This document shows positions 33,094 through 42,823 of a DNA stretch of 64,000 nt, piece by piece; the first letter of the stretch is position 1; each line of letters begins with the position of its first letter. Both the position numbers and the translations under genes were made by a program. Origin of the DNA: Roseiarcus sp036513315 (GTDB taxonomy: Bacteria > Pseudomonadota > Alphaproteobacteria > Rhizobiales > Beijerinckiaceae); the NCBI GenBank assembly GCA_036513315.1, contig DATBZF010000093.1:19496-83495 (forward strand), read 5' to 3'. Below the pieces are notes generated by a model that was given only the letters and a program-made list of their open reading frames with translations, searched no databases and had not been told where the DNA came from.

Positions 33094-33982
33094 TATGATT
33101 TCTCCCCCTGCCTTGCGGCTTCGATGGCGTTTCCTGCCGGTGAAGACACGTTTCTCCGCCTGAGACCTCATCGTGTCTCAGCCTGGGCGTGTCTTTAACC
33201 AGCGGCCGGAAACATAACCGCATGCCGCGGCCTTGTCACCCCGACCTGGCCGCGCCATGCGCTGAGGCGTCTAGCAAAAGCGAGGCCAGATGCGGGCGTT
33301 CGAGAGCAGGTGATGGAGGGCGCCGCTCTGCCATGAGCGAACCGCGGGGCCTAAGCGCAATGGGGAGGGCGTCCTGGTTCGAAGCGCCCGACCTTTCGCC
33401 GCCACGAAGTCCGTAGCTATTCTATTTTACAGAAAATATTATCTGGACATTCCAGCTTTCCCGCCGCATCCTGTTTGGTGGGCGTTGGCGACTATCCGGC
33501 CGCCGACGCCAAGAGGCGATGAATATCTGCGCTTGGCAAGGACATTGCCGATCAAACTGCTGAAAATGCTCGCTGCCGGGATATTTTCGCGGTTTCCGGC
33601 AGCGCCCATATCAAGGACTTAGCGAGGGTTTTCTGGAGATTTTTTGCGAATCCAATCATTTTTCTTGGAAATTTCTTGGAAAAACATTGGACAATGAGTT
33701 TTCCGTAATTCTTGATCCCGCGCCAGTCCACGAAGTATAAAATGCCGAAGCCGAGTAGAACGGCTTAATATTCCAATCTCCTCTTCGCTCTACTTCGGCA
33801 GCAATCGCCCGAGGCTGGACCGGGCGGGCGCCCGTTCATCTTCTCGCAACCATGCCTCTTTGCCTGACCTTAACTGTGCCCGCACATGCCTTAATTGATT
33901 CACGACCTGGAAAATATTCCGACCCAATCTGACGCCCAACAAAGCAAGTCGTCCGTAAAACGGGCGAAACGGGTGGTGGAAT
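33094..33982. other. Long intergenic region, partly AT-rich
   Basis: Apart from the nested repeat near its left end, I support no gene in these 889 bp. The frame at 33189-33416 (75 codons) is arginine- and serine-rich and resembles no protein. From about 33415 to 33780 the base composition drops well below that of the neighbours. Within it TTTCTTGGAAA occurs twice in tandem (33661-33682). The stretch may be decayed coding sequence or acquired DNA. Confidence 0.5.
33143..33195 (-). promoter_or_regulatory. Nested inverted repeats upstream of the NMT1-type gene
   Basis: Outer arms AAGACACG (33143-33150) and CGTGTCTT (33188-33195) enclose inner arms CTGAGAC (33160-33166) and GTCTCAG (33175-33181). 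All pairs are perfect, with loops of 8, 9 and 6 bases. In the minus-strand transcript this would form a two-stem hairpin about 50 bases before the start codon. It could be an RNA switch or a double operator. The CTGAGA string recalls the TPP riboswitch, but the rest of that motif is absent. Confidence 0.6.
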
Positions 33983-34435
33983 ATGTCGAAACCAATGGCG
34001 TTCGCGGTGGACAGGAGCAGGACGATCATCAGCTCGCTCATCCATGGAGGCAGGGTGAGCGGGCTTGATGTCGCCTGGTTGCGGCGCGAAGTATTCGGCG
34101 ACGGCGAAGTGTCGCGCGAGGCCGCGGACGAATTGTTCGCGGTCGAACGGTCGGGCATTGTCAAAGCGCCGGAATGGACAGAATTCTTCGTCGAAATGAT
34201 CTGCGAGCACATCATCTGGCAGTCGCGCCCGACCGGGATCGTCAATGAAGTACAGGCGGAATGGCTGATCGCCCAGGCGGACCAGGCGATGTCTGTCGAT
34301 GCGCTCGCGGTCCTCGTCAATGTGCTCGCCGAGGCTCATCGCGTGCCTCGCTGGTTCCTGGCCGCGGTGCGGGCGCGCGCCACGCGCGGCTGGCCGGGGG
34401 TGGATGAGGCGCTGCGGGCGGCGATGGCGAGTTGA
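33983..34435 (+). CDS. Conserved hypothetical protein
   Basis: A 150-residue acidic, helical, cytoplasmic protein without signal peptide or membrane helix. Its pattern, IISSLIHGGRVSGLDVAWLR, then EVFGDGEVSREAADELF, then EWTEFFVEMICEHII and EVQAEWLIAQ, is one I recall from uncharacterised rhizobial proteins. The two D/G-rich turns are loosely like EF-hand loops, but I would not claim calcium binding. GGTGGA precedes the ATG. pccA starts 92 bp after its stop. Confidence 0.75.
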   Translation: MSKPMAFAVDRSRTIISSLIHGGRVSGLDVAWLRREVFGDGEVSREAADELFAVERSGIVKAPEWTEFFVEMICEHIIWQSRPTGIVNEVQAEWLIAQADQAMSVDALAVLVNVLAEAHRVPRWFLAAVRARATRGWPGVDEALRAAMAS

Positions 34436-34527
34436 CCACGCGCCCGCGAGTAGACGCCGCCGCGCCGCTCCCATAAAACCAACGCCCTGATGGTCGCTCG
34501 CCCGGCGAGCTTTCGACCGGGGGGCTG

Positions 34528-36531
<2,004 letters not shown>

Positions 36532-36591
36532 ACGGGAATTGCGGCGTCGACTTTGCGTCGACGCCCCGCGTCGCTTTGGTCGAATGCGCGT

Positions 36592-37053
36592 TCAGTGCAC
36601 GATTTCGATGGCGACCTTCGCCTCGCCCTGGCCGGCTATGCCGAGAGCGACAGCGGCGCCGCGCGACAGATCGAGCGCGCGCCCGGTCGAGGCGGCGGGG
36701 CCGCGGTCATTGACTTTCACGATTGTCGACCGCCCGGTCGACAAGGCCGAAACGCGGAGCATGGTGCCGAACGGCAGGGTGCGATGGGCGGCGGTCTGGC
36801 CCATCGGCCGGAAGATTTCGCCCGATGACGTGTGCTGGCTAAGGCGCTCGCCGCCGCCGTACCAGGAGGCGCGGACGATCTGCCGGGCGGTTTCGGGTTC
36901 CGCGCCAATCCTGGCCGCCGCGGCGGGCGCGGCGAGTTGGCTCTCGAACACCTGCAACGGGTTGGCGTTAGCGGTTCGACCGCCTTGAGCATGAGCGGGG
37001 CCAACGAAGGCCAGGCCTGTCGCCGCAACGATAATCCATCGACCTATCTTCAA
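36592..37053 (-). CDS. RlpA-like septal ring protein (double-psi beta-barrel)
   Basis: A 153-residue exported protein. A signal peptide (KIGRWIIVAATGLAFVGPAHA) is followed by about 50 variable residues and a double-psi beta-barrel domain with ASWYGGGERLSQHTSSGE, TAAHRTLPFGTMLRV, VKVNDRGP and GRALDLSRGAA. RlpA proteins cleave or bind peptidoglycan lacking stem peptides. There is no SPOR domain, and no lipobox cysteine. I chose TTG at 37053 because GGAGAC lies upstream and the signal peptide starts there. The frame is open far upstream, but that part is not protein-like. Confidence 0.82.
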   Translation of the reverse strand: MKIGRWIIVAATGLAFVGPAHAQGGRTANANPLQVFESQLAAPAAAARIGAEPETARQIVRASWYGGGERLSQHTSSGEIFRPMGQTAAHRTLPFGTMLRVSALSTGRSTIVKVNDRGPAASTGRALDLSRGAAVALGIAGQGEAKVAIEIVH

Positions 37054-37127
37054 TGATCGTCTCCAAAAAGGTTGAGCGCGCGTCGTCCGGCTTGCGGCAA
37101 CGCAGCGGGGATACGGGCCTGCGAGCA

Positions 37128-37165
37128 AAGTTGGGCCACGATGGCGAAGTTGGGCCACGATGGCG
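37128..37165. repeat. Tandem repeat, 2 x 19 bp
   Basis: The unit AAGTTGGGCCACGATGGCG occurs twice, perfectly, back to back. The second copy overlaps the start of the hairpin at 37162. Two units are too few for an array of known type. Confidence 0.85.
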
Positions 37166-37187
37166 AAAGGGGGTTTCCCCTTTCGCC
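37162..37187. other. Perfect 11-bp hairpin
   Basis: GGCGAAAGGGG and CCCCTTTCGCC are separated by GTTT. No T-run follows on either strand. It may be an RNA stability element, a REP-like unit or a transcription pause site. It sits about 110 bp upstream of the rlpA-like start on that gene's strand. Confidence 0.75.
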
Positions 37188-37691
37188 GACCTGGCATTGC
37201 GCAAGCGCGACGGAATTGCCGAGAAGCCCTCTGAGCGAGCGCTTGTCGCCTCGGCGCGACGCTCGCGGGAATGTCCCGACGCAAGCGTCCATTTGATCCG
37301 GCGTCGCTGCTATGGCGATGACGCATTCGGACCGGCGAAAATCGCCCATCCCCTGCATCAAGCGGATGAGCGCGAGGGACCCTCAAACAACACAAACAAG
37401 GCGAAAAACGGGCACGGCAATCCGGGCCGGGTCGCTGATCAGGCGCCGGCGGCGCCTGACAAATGCTTGATGTCCTGAGGAATGCGACTAACGTATAGCT
37501 ATGCCGGCGAAACGTCGGCGGGCCATGGTGACGGGCAAAGTCGGAATCTGGGGAGGGACGAATTTGGCTTTGCCGCCACAGCGCGAGGGTTTCGGCGAAG
37601 GTGAGCATTACGCCGGGCTTGGGCGCACCCGGGCGCGACTGGAGGTGTGGACGTTTCGTCCGGCCGCGAAGCCCGTTGGCGAGCCCGCGGC

Positions 37692-38477
37692 ATGAGCCAG
37701 GCGCGGGGCGGCGAAATCCTCCTCTCCGTCGATGAGGTGTCGCTGTCGTTCGGCGGCGTCAAAGCGATCACCGATGTCTCGTTCGATATCGTCAAGGGGG
37801 AAGTCCGCGCTATCATCGGGCCGAACGGCGCCGGCAAGACGTCGATGCTCAATGTCATTAACGGCTTCTACCATCCGCAACGCGGGCGCATCACGTTTCG
37901 CGGGAAAACGCGCGTCGCCATGAAGCCGCATGAGGCGGCGGCGCAGGGCATTGCCCGCACCTTTCAAAATGTCGCGCTCTTCAAGGGAATGACGACGCTC
38001 GACAACATCATGGCTGGCCGCACATTGCGCATGAGGCGCGGCCTTTTCTGGCAGGCGCTCCGCCATGGCCCCGCTTTGGCGGAGGAAATCGAGCATCGCC
38101 GGTTCTGCGAAGGGATCATCGATTTTCTCGAGATCGAGGCGATCCGCAAAACGCCGGTCGGCGCGCTGCCGTATGGATTGCAAAAGCGCGTTGAACTCGG
38201 GCGCGCTTTGGCGATGGAGCCCGACCTCCTGCTGCTCGATGAACCGATGGCAGGCATGAATCTCGAGGAAAAGGAAGATATGAGCCGCTTCATCCTCGAC
38301 GTGAACCATCATTATGGCGCGACGATCGCACTGATCGAACATGACATGGGCGTGGTGATGGATCTCGCCACCCGCGTCGTCGTGCTCGAATATGGCAGAA
38401 AGATCGCCGACGGCACGCCTGACGAGGTCAAGCGCGATCCCAAGGTGATCGACGCTTATCTCGGCGTGGCCCATTGA
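37692..38477 (+). CDS. livG: Liv-type ABC transporter ATP-binding protein (LivG-like)
   Basis: A 261-residue cytoplasmic ATPase of a branched-chain amino acid-type importer. The Walker A is GPNGAGKTS, the signature region reads LPYGLQKRVELGRAL (LPYGLQ in place of LSGGQ, common in LivG), and Walker B is LLLLDEPMAG. The insertion RTLRMRRGLFWQALR after the Q-loop is typical of LivG rather than LivF. ATG 37692 is used; the frame runs upstream without a ribosome site. It is the first of six closely spaced genes. Confidence 0.9.
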   Translation: MSQARGGEILLSVDEVSLSFGGVKAITDVSFDIVKGEVRAIIGPNGAGKTSMLNVINGFYHPQRGRITFRGKTRVAMKPHEAAAQGIARTFQNVALFKGMTTLDNIMAGRTLRMRRGLFWQALRHGPALAEEIEHRRFCEGIIDFLEIEAIRKTPVGALPYGLQKRVELGRALAMEPDLLLLDEPMAGMNLEEKEDMSRFILDVNHHYGATIALIEHDMGVVMDLATRVVVLEYGRKIADGTPDEVKRDPKVIDAYLGVAH

Positions 38478-38490
38478 GGAGGTCGGCGGG

Positions 38491-39447
38491 ATGAGCCTCA
38501 TCTATCAGATTTTCGTCGATCCCTTCGTCCAGATGGCCGGGGCGCCCGATCTGCTCGCGCAGACGGTTTGGGAAGGCTTTGTCGGCGGGGTGCTCTATGC
38601 GCTGATCGCGCTCGGCTTCGTACTGATATTCAAGGCCTCCGGCGTGTTCAATTTCGCCCAGGGCATCATGATGGTGTTCGCCGCGCTGACGCTCGTCGGC
38701 CTGCATGAGAAGGGCGTTCCGGCCTGGCTCGCGCTGATCGCGACAATTGGCGTGATGTATGTTCTGGCGCTCGGCGTCGAGCGGATCGTCTTGCGCCCGC
38801 TCGTCAACCAGCCTGACATCATCCTGTTCATGGCGACTTTCGGGCTGACCTATTTTCTGATCGGTCTTGGCGAATTGCTGTTTGGCGGGAATCCGAAGAC
38901 GATGATCACCGAGCAACTTTATCTTCCGTCCGGAGCCATCGATCTCAAGATTCTTGGCGGAACCGTCTCGCTGCAGAAAATCGACATTGCCGCGGCGATC
39001 ATTGCGCTCGTCATGGTCGCCGGGCTCGGCCTGTTCTTCCAGAAGACGCGCATCGGCCGCGCGCTTCGCGCCGTCGCCGACGATCATCAGGCCGCGTTGT
39101 CGGTCGGCATCTCGCTGAACCAGATCTGGGTCGTCGTCTGGTTCGCAGCGGGGATCGTCGCGCTGGCGACCGGAATCTTGTGGGGCGCCCGCTCCGACGT
39201 TTCCTTTGCGCTCCAGATCGTCGCGTTGAAAGCGCTGCCGGTGCTGATCCTCGGCGGCCTGACGTCGATTCCGGGCGCCATCGTTGGCGGACTGATCATC
39301 GGCATCGGCGAAAAACTCGGTGAGTTCTATTGGGGTCCGATATTCGGCGGCGGCATCGAGAGCTGGCTCGCCTATGTCATCGCGTTGGCCTTTCTGCTGT
39401 TCCGGCCGCAGGGCCTGTTCGGCGAAGCCATCATCGAACGGATTTGA
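38491..39447 (+). CDS. livH: Liv-type ABC transporter permease (LivH-like)
   Basis: A 318-residue inner-membrane permease with about eight helices. The LivH hallmarks are LYALIALGFVLIFKASGVFNFAQG near residue 35 and GRALRAVADDHQAALSVGI, the cytoplasmic loop that contacts the ATPase, near 190. It starts 13 bp after livG, preceded by GAGGAGG. The N-terminal extension (SLIYQIFVDPFVQMAG) is also seen in Liv clusters associated with acyl-CoA ligases, as I recall. It pairs with LivM to form the channel. Confidence 0.92.
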   Translation: MSLIYQIFVDPFVQMAGAPDLLAQTVWEGFVGGVLYALIALGFVLIFKASGVFNFAQGIMMVFAALTLVGLHEKGVPAWLALIATIGVMYVLALGVERIVLRPLVNQPDIILFMATFGLTYFLIGLGELLFGGNPKTMITEQLYLPSGAIDLKILGGTVSLQKIDIAAAIIALVMVAGLGLFFQKTRIGRALRAVADDHQAALSVGISLNQIWVVVWFAAGIVALATGILWGARSDVSFALQIVALKALPVLILGGLTSIPGAIVGGLIIGIGEKLGEFYWGPIFGGGIESWLAYVIALAFLLFRPQGLFGEAIIERI

Positions 39448-39484
39448 GTCGCGCGCAGTTCGGAAGAGCCAGGGAGAAAAGCAT

Positions 39485-40561
39485 TTGTTCTATCGCGAGG
39501 CCGGGCAGTTCAAGACGAGCTATGCCGCCGATATGGCGATATTTCCGATCCGCCAGGATCGGATCGGGCTCGGTCTGATCCTGATTGGCGCATTCGTGGT
39601 CATCCCGCTGGCGGGCAATCAGTTCCTGCTCAATTCGATCATGATCCCGTTCCTGGTGTTCTCGCTCGCCGCGATCGGCCTCAACATTCTGACGGGCTAT
39701 ACGGGACTGTTGTCGCTGGGTTCGGCGGCGTTCATGGGGGTCGGGGCCTATGCCTGCTACAAATTGTCGACCTTCTTCCCGCAAGTGAATATACTCGTCT
39801 GGATCGTCGCCTCGGGGTTCGTGTCCAGCGCCGTCGGCGTATTTTTCGGTTTGCCGAGCCTGCGCATCAAGGGCTTCTATCTCGCAGTCGCGACGCTGGC
39901 GGCGCAATTCTTCCTGCAATGGTGCTTCGCGCGCGTGCCCTGGCTTTATAACGACAACACTTCCGGGGCGATCGAGGTCTCGACGCATACGCTGTTCGGG
40001 CTGCCGGTGACCGGGCCGAACGCCACGCCCGCGACGCGCTACCTCGTGGTGCTGACGATTGTCGCGGCGATGGCGTGGCTGGCCTCCAACATCGTGCATG
40101 GGCGCATCGGGCGGATGTGGATGGCGGTGCGGGATATGGATATCGCCGCGCAACTGATGGGCATTCGCCTGCTTCGCGCCAAATTGCTCGCCTTCGCGGT
40201 TTCGTCCTTCTATGTCGGGGTGGCGGGCGCTCTGATGGTGTTCCTTTGGCTTGGCGCCGCTGAGCCCGAGGCGTTCAACATCAACCTGTCCTTCCTGCTG
40301 CTGTTCATGGTCATTATCGGCGGTCTCGGCAGCATCGTCGGCGCCTTTCTTGGCGCCGCGCTGATCCACATCCTGCCGATCCTCTTGCGCGCCTTGCCCG
40401 CCTTGGTCGGCCTCAATCTCGGATCTGCGACGATCGAGCAATTGACCTTCATGGTCACTGGCGCCCTAATCATCTTCTTTCTTATCGTCGAGCCGCTCGG
40501 ACTGGCGCGGCTCTGGCGGATCGGCAAGCAAAAGCTACGCGTCTGGCCGTTCCCGTACTGA
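39485..40561 (+). CDS. livM: Liv-type ABC transporter permease (LivM-like)
   Basis: A 358-residue inner-membrane permease with eight to ten helices. The LivM motifs are GLNILTGYTGLLSLGSAAFMGVG split over residues 60-85, the cytoplasmic loop GRMWMAVRDMDIAAQLMGI, and the late IGGLGSIVGAFLGA. The start is TTG at 39485, with AGGGAGAA upstream, giving a protein beginning MFYREAGQFKTSYA, the usual start for this subfamily. The frame is open 165 bases further upstream inside livH, and that part is rejected. Confidence 0.9.
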   Translation: MFYREAGQFKTSYAADMAIFPIRQDRIGLGLILIGAFVVIPLAGNQFLLNSIMIPFLVFSLAAIGLNILTGYTGLLSLGSAAFMGVGAYACYKLSTFFPQVNILVWIVASGFVSSAVGVFFGLPSLRIKGFYLAVATLAAQFFLQWCFARVPWLYNDNTSGAIEVSTHTLFGLPVTGPNATPATRYLVVLTIVAAMAWLASNIVHGRIGRMWMAVRDMDIAAQLMGIRLLRAKLLAFAVSSFYVGVAGALMVFLWLGAAEPEAFNINLSFLLLFMVIIGGLGSIVGAFLGAALIHILPILLRALPALVGLNLGSATIEQLTFMVTGALIIFFLIVEPLGLARLWRIGKQKLRVWPFPY

Positions 40562-40613
40562 GAGGGGCCAGACAGCCGAAGCAAGACCAAAAATATTCGC
40601 AGGGAGGAACGAA

Positions 40614-41945
40614 ATGAAGAACACAAGACATGCTCTGAAAATCCTGTCCGGCGCCGTGCTGGCGCTGGCTTTGGCCGCTCCCGCCGTTACGCCGGCGGCG
40701 GCTGAGGATTCGATTTATGTGCCGTTGTTCACCTATCGGACGGGGCCGTTCGGCGGTTCGGGAACGCCAATCGCCGACGGCATGCACGATTATCTGACCA
40801 TGCTCAACGAGCGCGACGGCGGCATCGGCGGCGTCAAGCTCATCGTTGACGAATGCGAAACCGGCTATGACACCAAACGCGGCGTCGAATGCTATGACTC
40901 CGTCAAATCCAAGAACCCCGTCATGGTCAATCCCTGGTCGACGGGCATTACGCTGTCGCTGATCCCGAAAGCATCGGTCGATAAAATCCCGATCCTCAGC
41001 ATGGCCTATGGCCTGTCGGCTTCCGCCAAGGGCGAGGTCTTTCCCTGGATATTCAATCCGCCGGCGACCTATTGGGATGGCCTGTCGCAAATCCTGAAAT
41101 ATGTTGGCGACGGTTCGCTCGACAACCTCAAGGGCAAGACCATCGGCTATCTCTATTTCGACGCCGGCTTCGGCAAGGAGCCGATTCCCCTGTTCCAGGA
41201 TCTGTCGAAGGATCTCGGCTTCACGCTGAAGCTCTATCCCGTCGCCCCCGCCGATATGCAGAACCAGTCGGCCAAATGGCTCGACGTGCGCCGCGACAAG
41301 CCCGATTTCCTGGTGATGTATGGCTGGGGTGCGATGAACGCGACCGCGGTGAAGGAGGCGGTGAAGGCTGGCTTCCCGATGGACAAGTTCATCTCGATTT
41401 GGTGGCCGAGCGAGGCCGACCTGGTTTCGGCCGGCGACGGCGCCAAAGGCTTCAAGACTCTCAACTGGCACGCCACCGGCACGGCTTTCCCTGCATTGCA
41501 GGATATCCAGAAACGCGTCGTCGACGCCGGCAAGAGCCTTGCCCCGGCCAGCGAGGTCGGCCAGGTGCTCTACAATCACGGCGTCTATAATTCGATGCTG
41601 ATCGCCGAGGGCATCGCCAATGCGCAAAAGCTGACCGGCAAGAAAGTGGTGACTGGCGAGGACGTGCGGCGCGGATTGGAGACGATCGATCTCGATGCGG
41701 CGCGGTTCAAGGCGCTGGGACTTGAAGGGTTCGCGGCGCCTTTCAAATTGACCTGCGCCGACCATAACAGCCACAGCGGAACCTTCATCCAGCAATGGGA
41801 TGGCGCTAAATGGGTGAAGATCACCGATCCAATCGCGCCGGCGATGGACAAGGTTCAGCCGTTGCTCGATGAGGCGGCCAAATCCTATGTCGAAAAGAAC
41901 ACCGGCTGGCCGGCCCGCACGGAAAGCTGCGACAGCAAGTCGTGA
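40614..41945 (+). CDS. Liv-type ABC transporter substrate-binding protein
   Basis: A 443-residue periplasmic binding protein (type 1 fold, Peripla_BP_6). The signal peptide KILSGAVLALALAAPAVTPA is cleaved near AAA|ED. The mature part begins SIYVPLFTYRTGPFGGSGTP, then has ERDGGIGGVKLIVDECETGY, which sets the strand order of the first lobe. The substrate is not readable from sequence. AGGGAGGAACGAA precedes the ATG. A strong hairpin lies after its stop, before livF, as often found after binding-protein genes to allow higher expression. Confidence 0.92.
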   Translation: MKNTRHALKILSGAVLALALAAPAVTPAAAEDSIYVPLFTYRTGPFGGSGTPIADGMHDYLTMLNERDGGIGGVKLIVDECETGYDTKRGVECYDSVKSKNPVMVNPWSTGITLSLIPKASVDKIPILSMAYGLSASAKGEVFPWIFNPPATYWDGLSQILKYVGDGSLDNLKGKTIGYLYFDAGFGKEPIPLFQDLSKDLGFTLKLYPVAPADMQNQSAKWLDVRRDKPDFLVMYGWGAMNATAVKEAVKAGFPMDKFISIWWPSEADLVSAGDGAKGFKTLNWHATGTAFPALQDIQKRVVDAGKSLAPASEVGQVLYNHGVYNSMLIAEGIANAQKLTGKKVVTGEDVRRGLETIDLDAARFKALGLEGFAAPFKLTCADHNSHSGTFIQQWDGAKWVKITDPIAPAMDKVQPLLDEAAKSYVEKNTGWPARTESCDSKS

Positions 41946-41954
41946 GGCGAAAAC

Positions 41955-41980
41955 GCCCTCTCCTGCTCGCGGGAGAGGGC
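41955..41980 (+). terminator. Intercistronic hairpin after the binding-protein gene
   Basis: GCCCTCTCC and GGAGAGGGC pair perfectly over nine bases with an eight-base loop. There is no T-run, so readthrough into livF is likely. It may stabilise the upstream mRNA or give partial termination. Its loop-proximal core resembles the hairpin at 54155-54174, so it may be a REP-like element. Confidence 0.55.
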
Positions 41981-41992
41981 AGGGCCTGAGCC

Positions 41993-42817
41993 ATGTCCAC
42001 CGATCCGCAATCGCCGCCGCCAGTCCTCGTGGTCAGCAATATCGAGGTCATCTACAGTCGCGTCATCCTGGTGCTGAAGGGCGTTTCGCTTTCGGTGCCC
42101 AAGGGCGGCATTGTCGCGCTGCTGGGCGCCAATGGCGCGGGGAAGACGACAACCCTGAAGGCGATTTCCAATCTGCTGCATGCTGAGCGCGGCGAAGTGA
42201 CGAAAGGCGCCATCGCCTTCAAGGGCGAGCGCATCAACGGCCTCTCGCCTAACGAATTGGTGCGCCGCGGCTGCATTCAGGTGATGGAGGGACGCCATTG
42301 CTTTGGCCATCTGACGATCGAGGAAAACCTGCTCACAGGGGCGTTCACGCGGCGCGACGGCGGCAAGGCGGTCGCCCGCGACATCGAGGCGATCTATTCC
42401 TATTTTCCGCGCCTCAAGCAGCGCCGCCAATCGCTGGCCGGCTATACCTCGGGAGGCGAGCAGCAGATGTGCGCGATCGGTCGGGCGATGATGTCGAAGC
42501 CCGAGATGATCCTGCTCGACGAACCGTCGATGGGTCTCGCCCCGCAAGTGGTTGAGGAGATATTCGAGATCGTCAAAGACCTGAATACGAAGGAACAGGT
42601 CTCGTTCCTGCTCGCCGAGCAGAACACCAATATCGCGCTGCGCTACGCAACCTCTGGCTATATTCTCGAAAACGGCCGTATCGTGCTCGACGGCGAGGCG
42701 AGCGCCCTGCGCGCCAATGAGGACGTGAAGGAATTTTATCTCGGCGTCGCCGGCGCCGACCGTCGCTCCTTTCGCGATGTGAAACATTACAAACGGCGCA
42801 AGAGATGGCTGTCTTGA
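41993..42817 (+). CDS. livF: Liv-type ABC transporter ATP-binding protein (LivF-like)
   Basis: A 274-residue ATPase, the second of the importer. The Walker A is GANGAGKTT and the signature YTSGGEQQMCAIGRAMM. Walker B is MILLDEPSMGLAPQVVEEI, the SMGLAP form typical of LivF. The insert KGERINGLSPNELVRRG and the QVMEGRHCFGHLTIEENL stretch fit as well. It is separated from the binding-protein gene by 47 bp that include a hairpin, and from the ligase gene by 6 bp. Confidence 0.92.
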   Translation: MSTDPQSPPPVLVVSNIEVIYSRVILVLKGVSLSVPKGGIVALLGANGAGKTTTLKAISNLLHAERGEVTKGAIAFKGERINGLSPNELVRRGCIQVMEGRHCFGHLTIEENLLTGAFTRRDGGKAVARDIEAIYSYFPRLKQRRQSLAGYTSGGEQQMCAIGRAMMSKPEMILLDEPSMGLAPQVVEEIFEIVKDLNTKEQVSFLLAEQNTNIALRYATSGYILENGRIVLDGEASALRANEDVKEFYLGVAGADRRSFRDVKHYKRRKRWLS

Positions 42818-42823
42818 CGGACT

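Larger units (their letters stand above)
37054..37691. other. Intergenic region between rlpA-like gene and Liv operon
   Basis: No gene supported in 638 bp. Open frames on both strands have odd composition and no family match. The region holds a 19-bp tandem repeat and a strong hairpin, annotated separately. It must also contain the promoters of the rlpA-like gene and of the Liv operon. I could not assign hexamers. Confidence 0.45.

Noticed and set aside
33143..33195. TPP riboswitch before the NMT1-type gene
   Set aside because: CTGAGA is present, but the ACCTGAT and other conserved TPP segments are absent.
33189..33416. A 75-codon plus-strand frame in the 33094-33982 gap
   Set aside because: No ribosome site, biased Arg/Ser composition, no family resemblance.
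37128..37165. CRISPR-like array
   Set aside because: Only two directly abutting units and no spacer.
37054..37608. N-terminal extension of the RlpA-like frame
   Set aside because: Low-complexity Arg/Pro-rich translation; the signal peptide and ribosome site point to TTG 37053.
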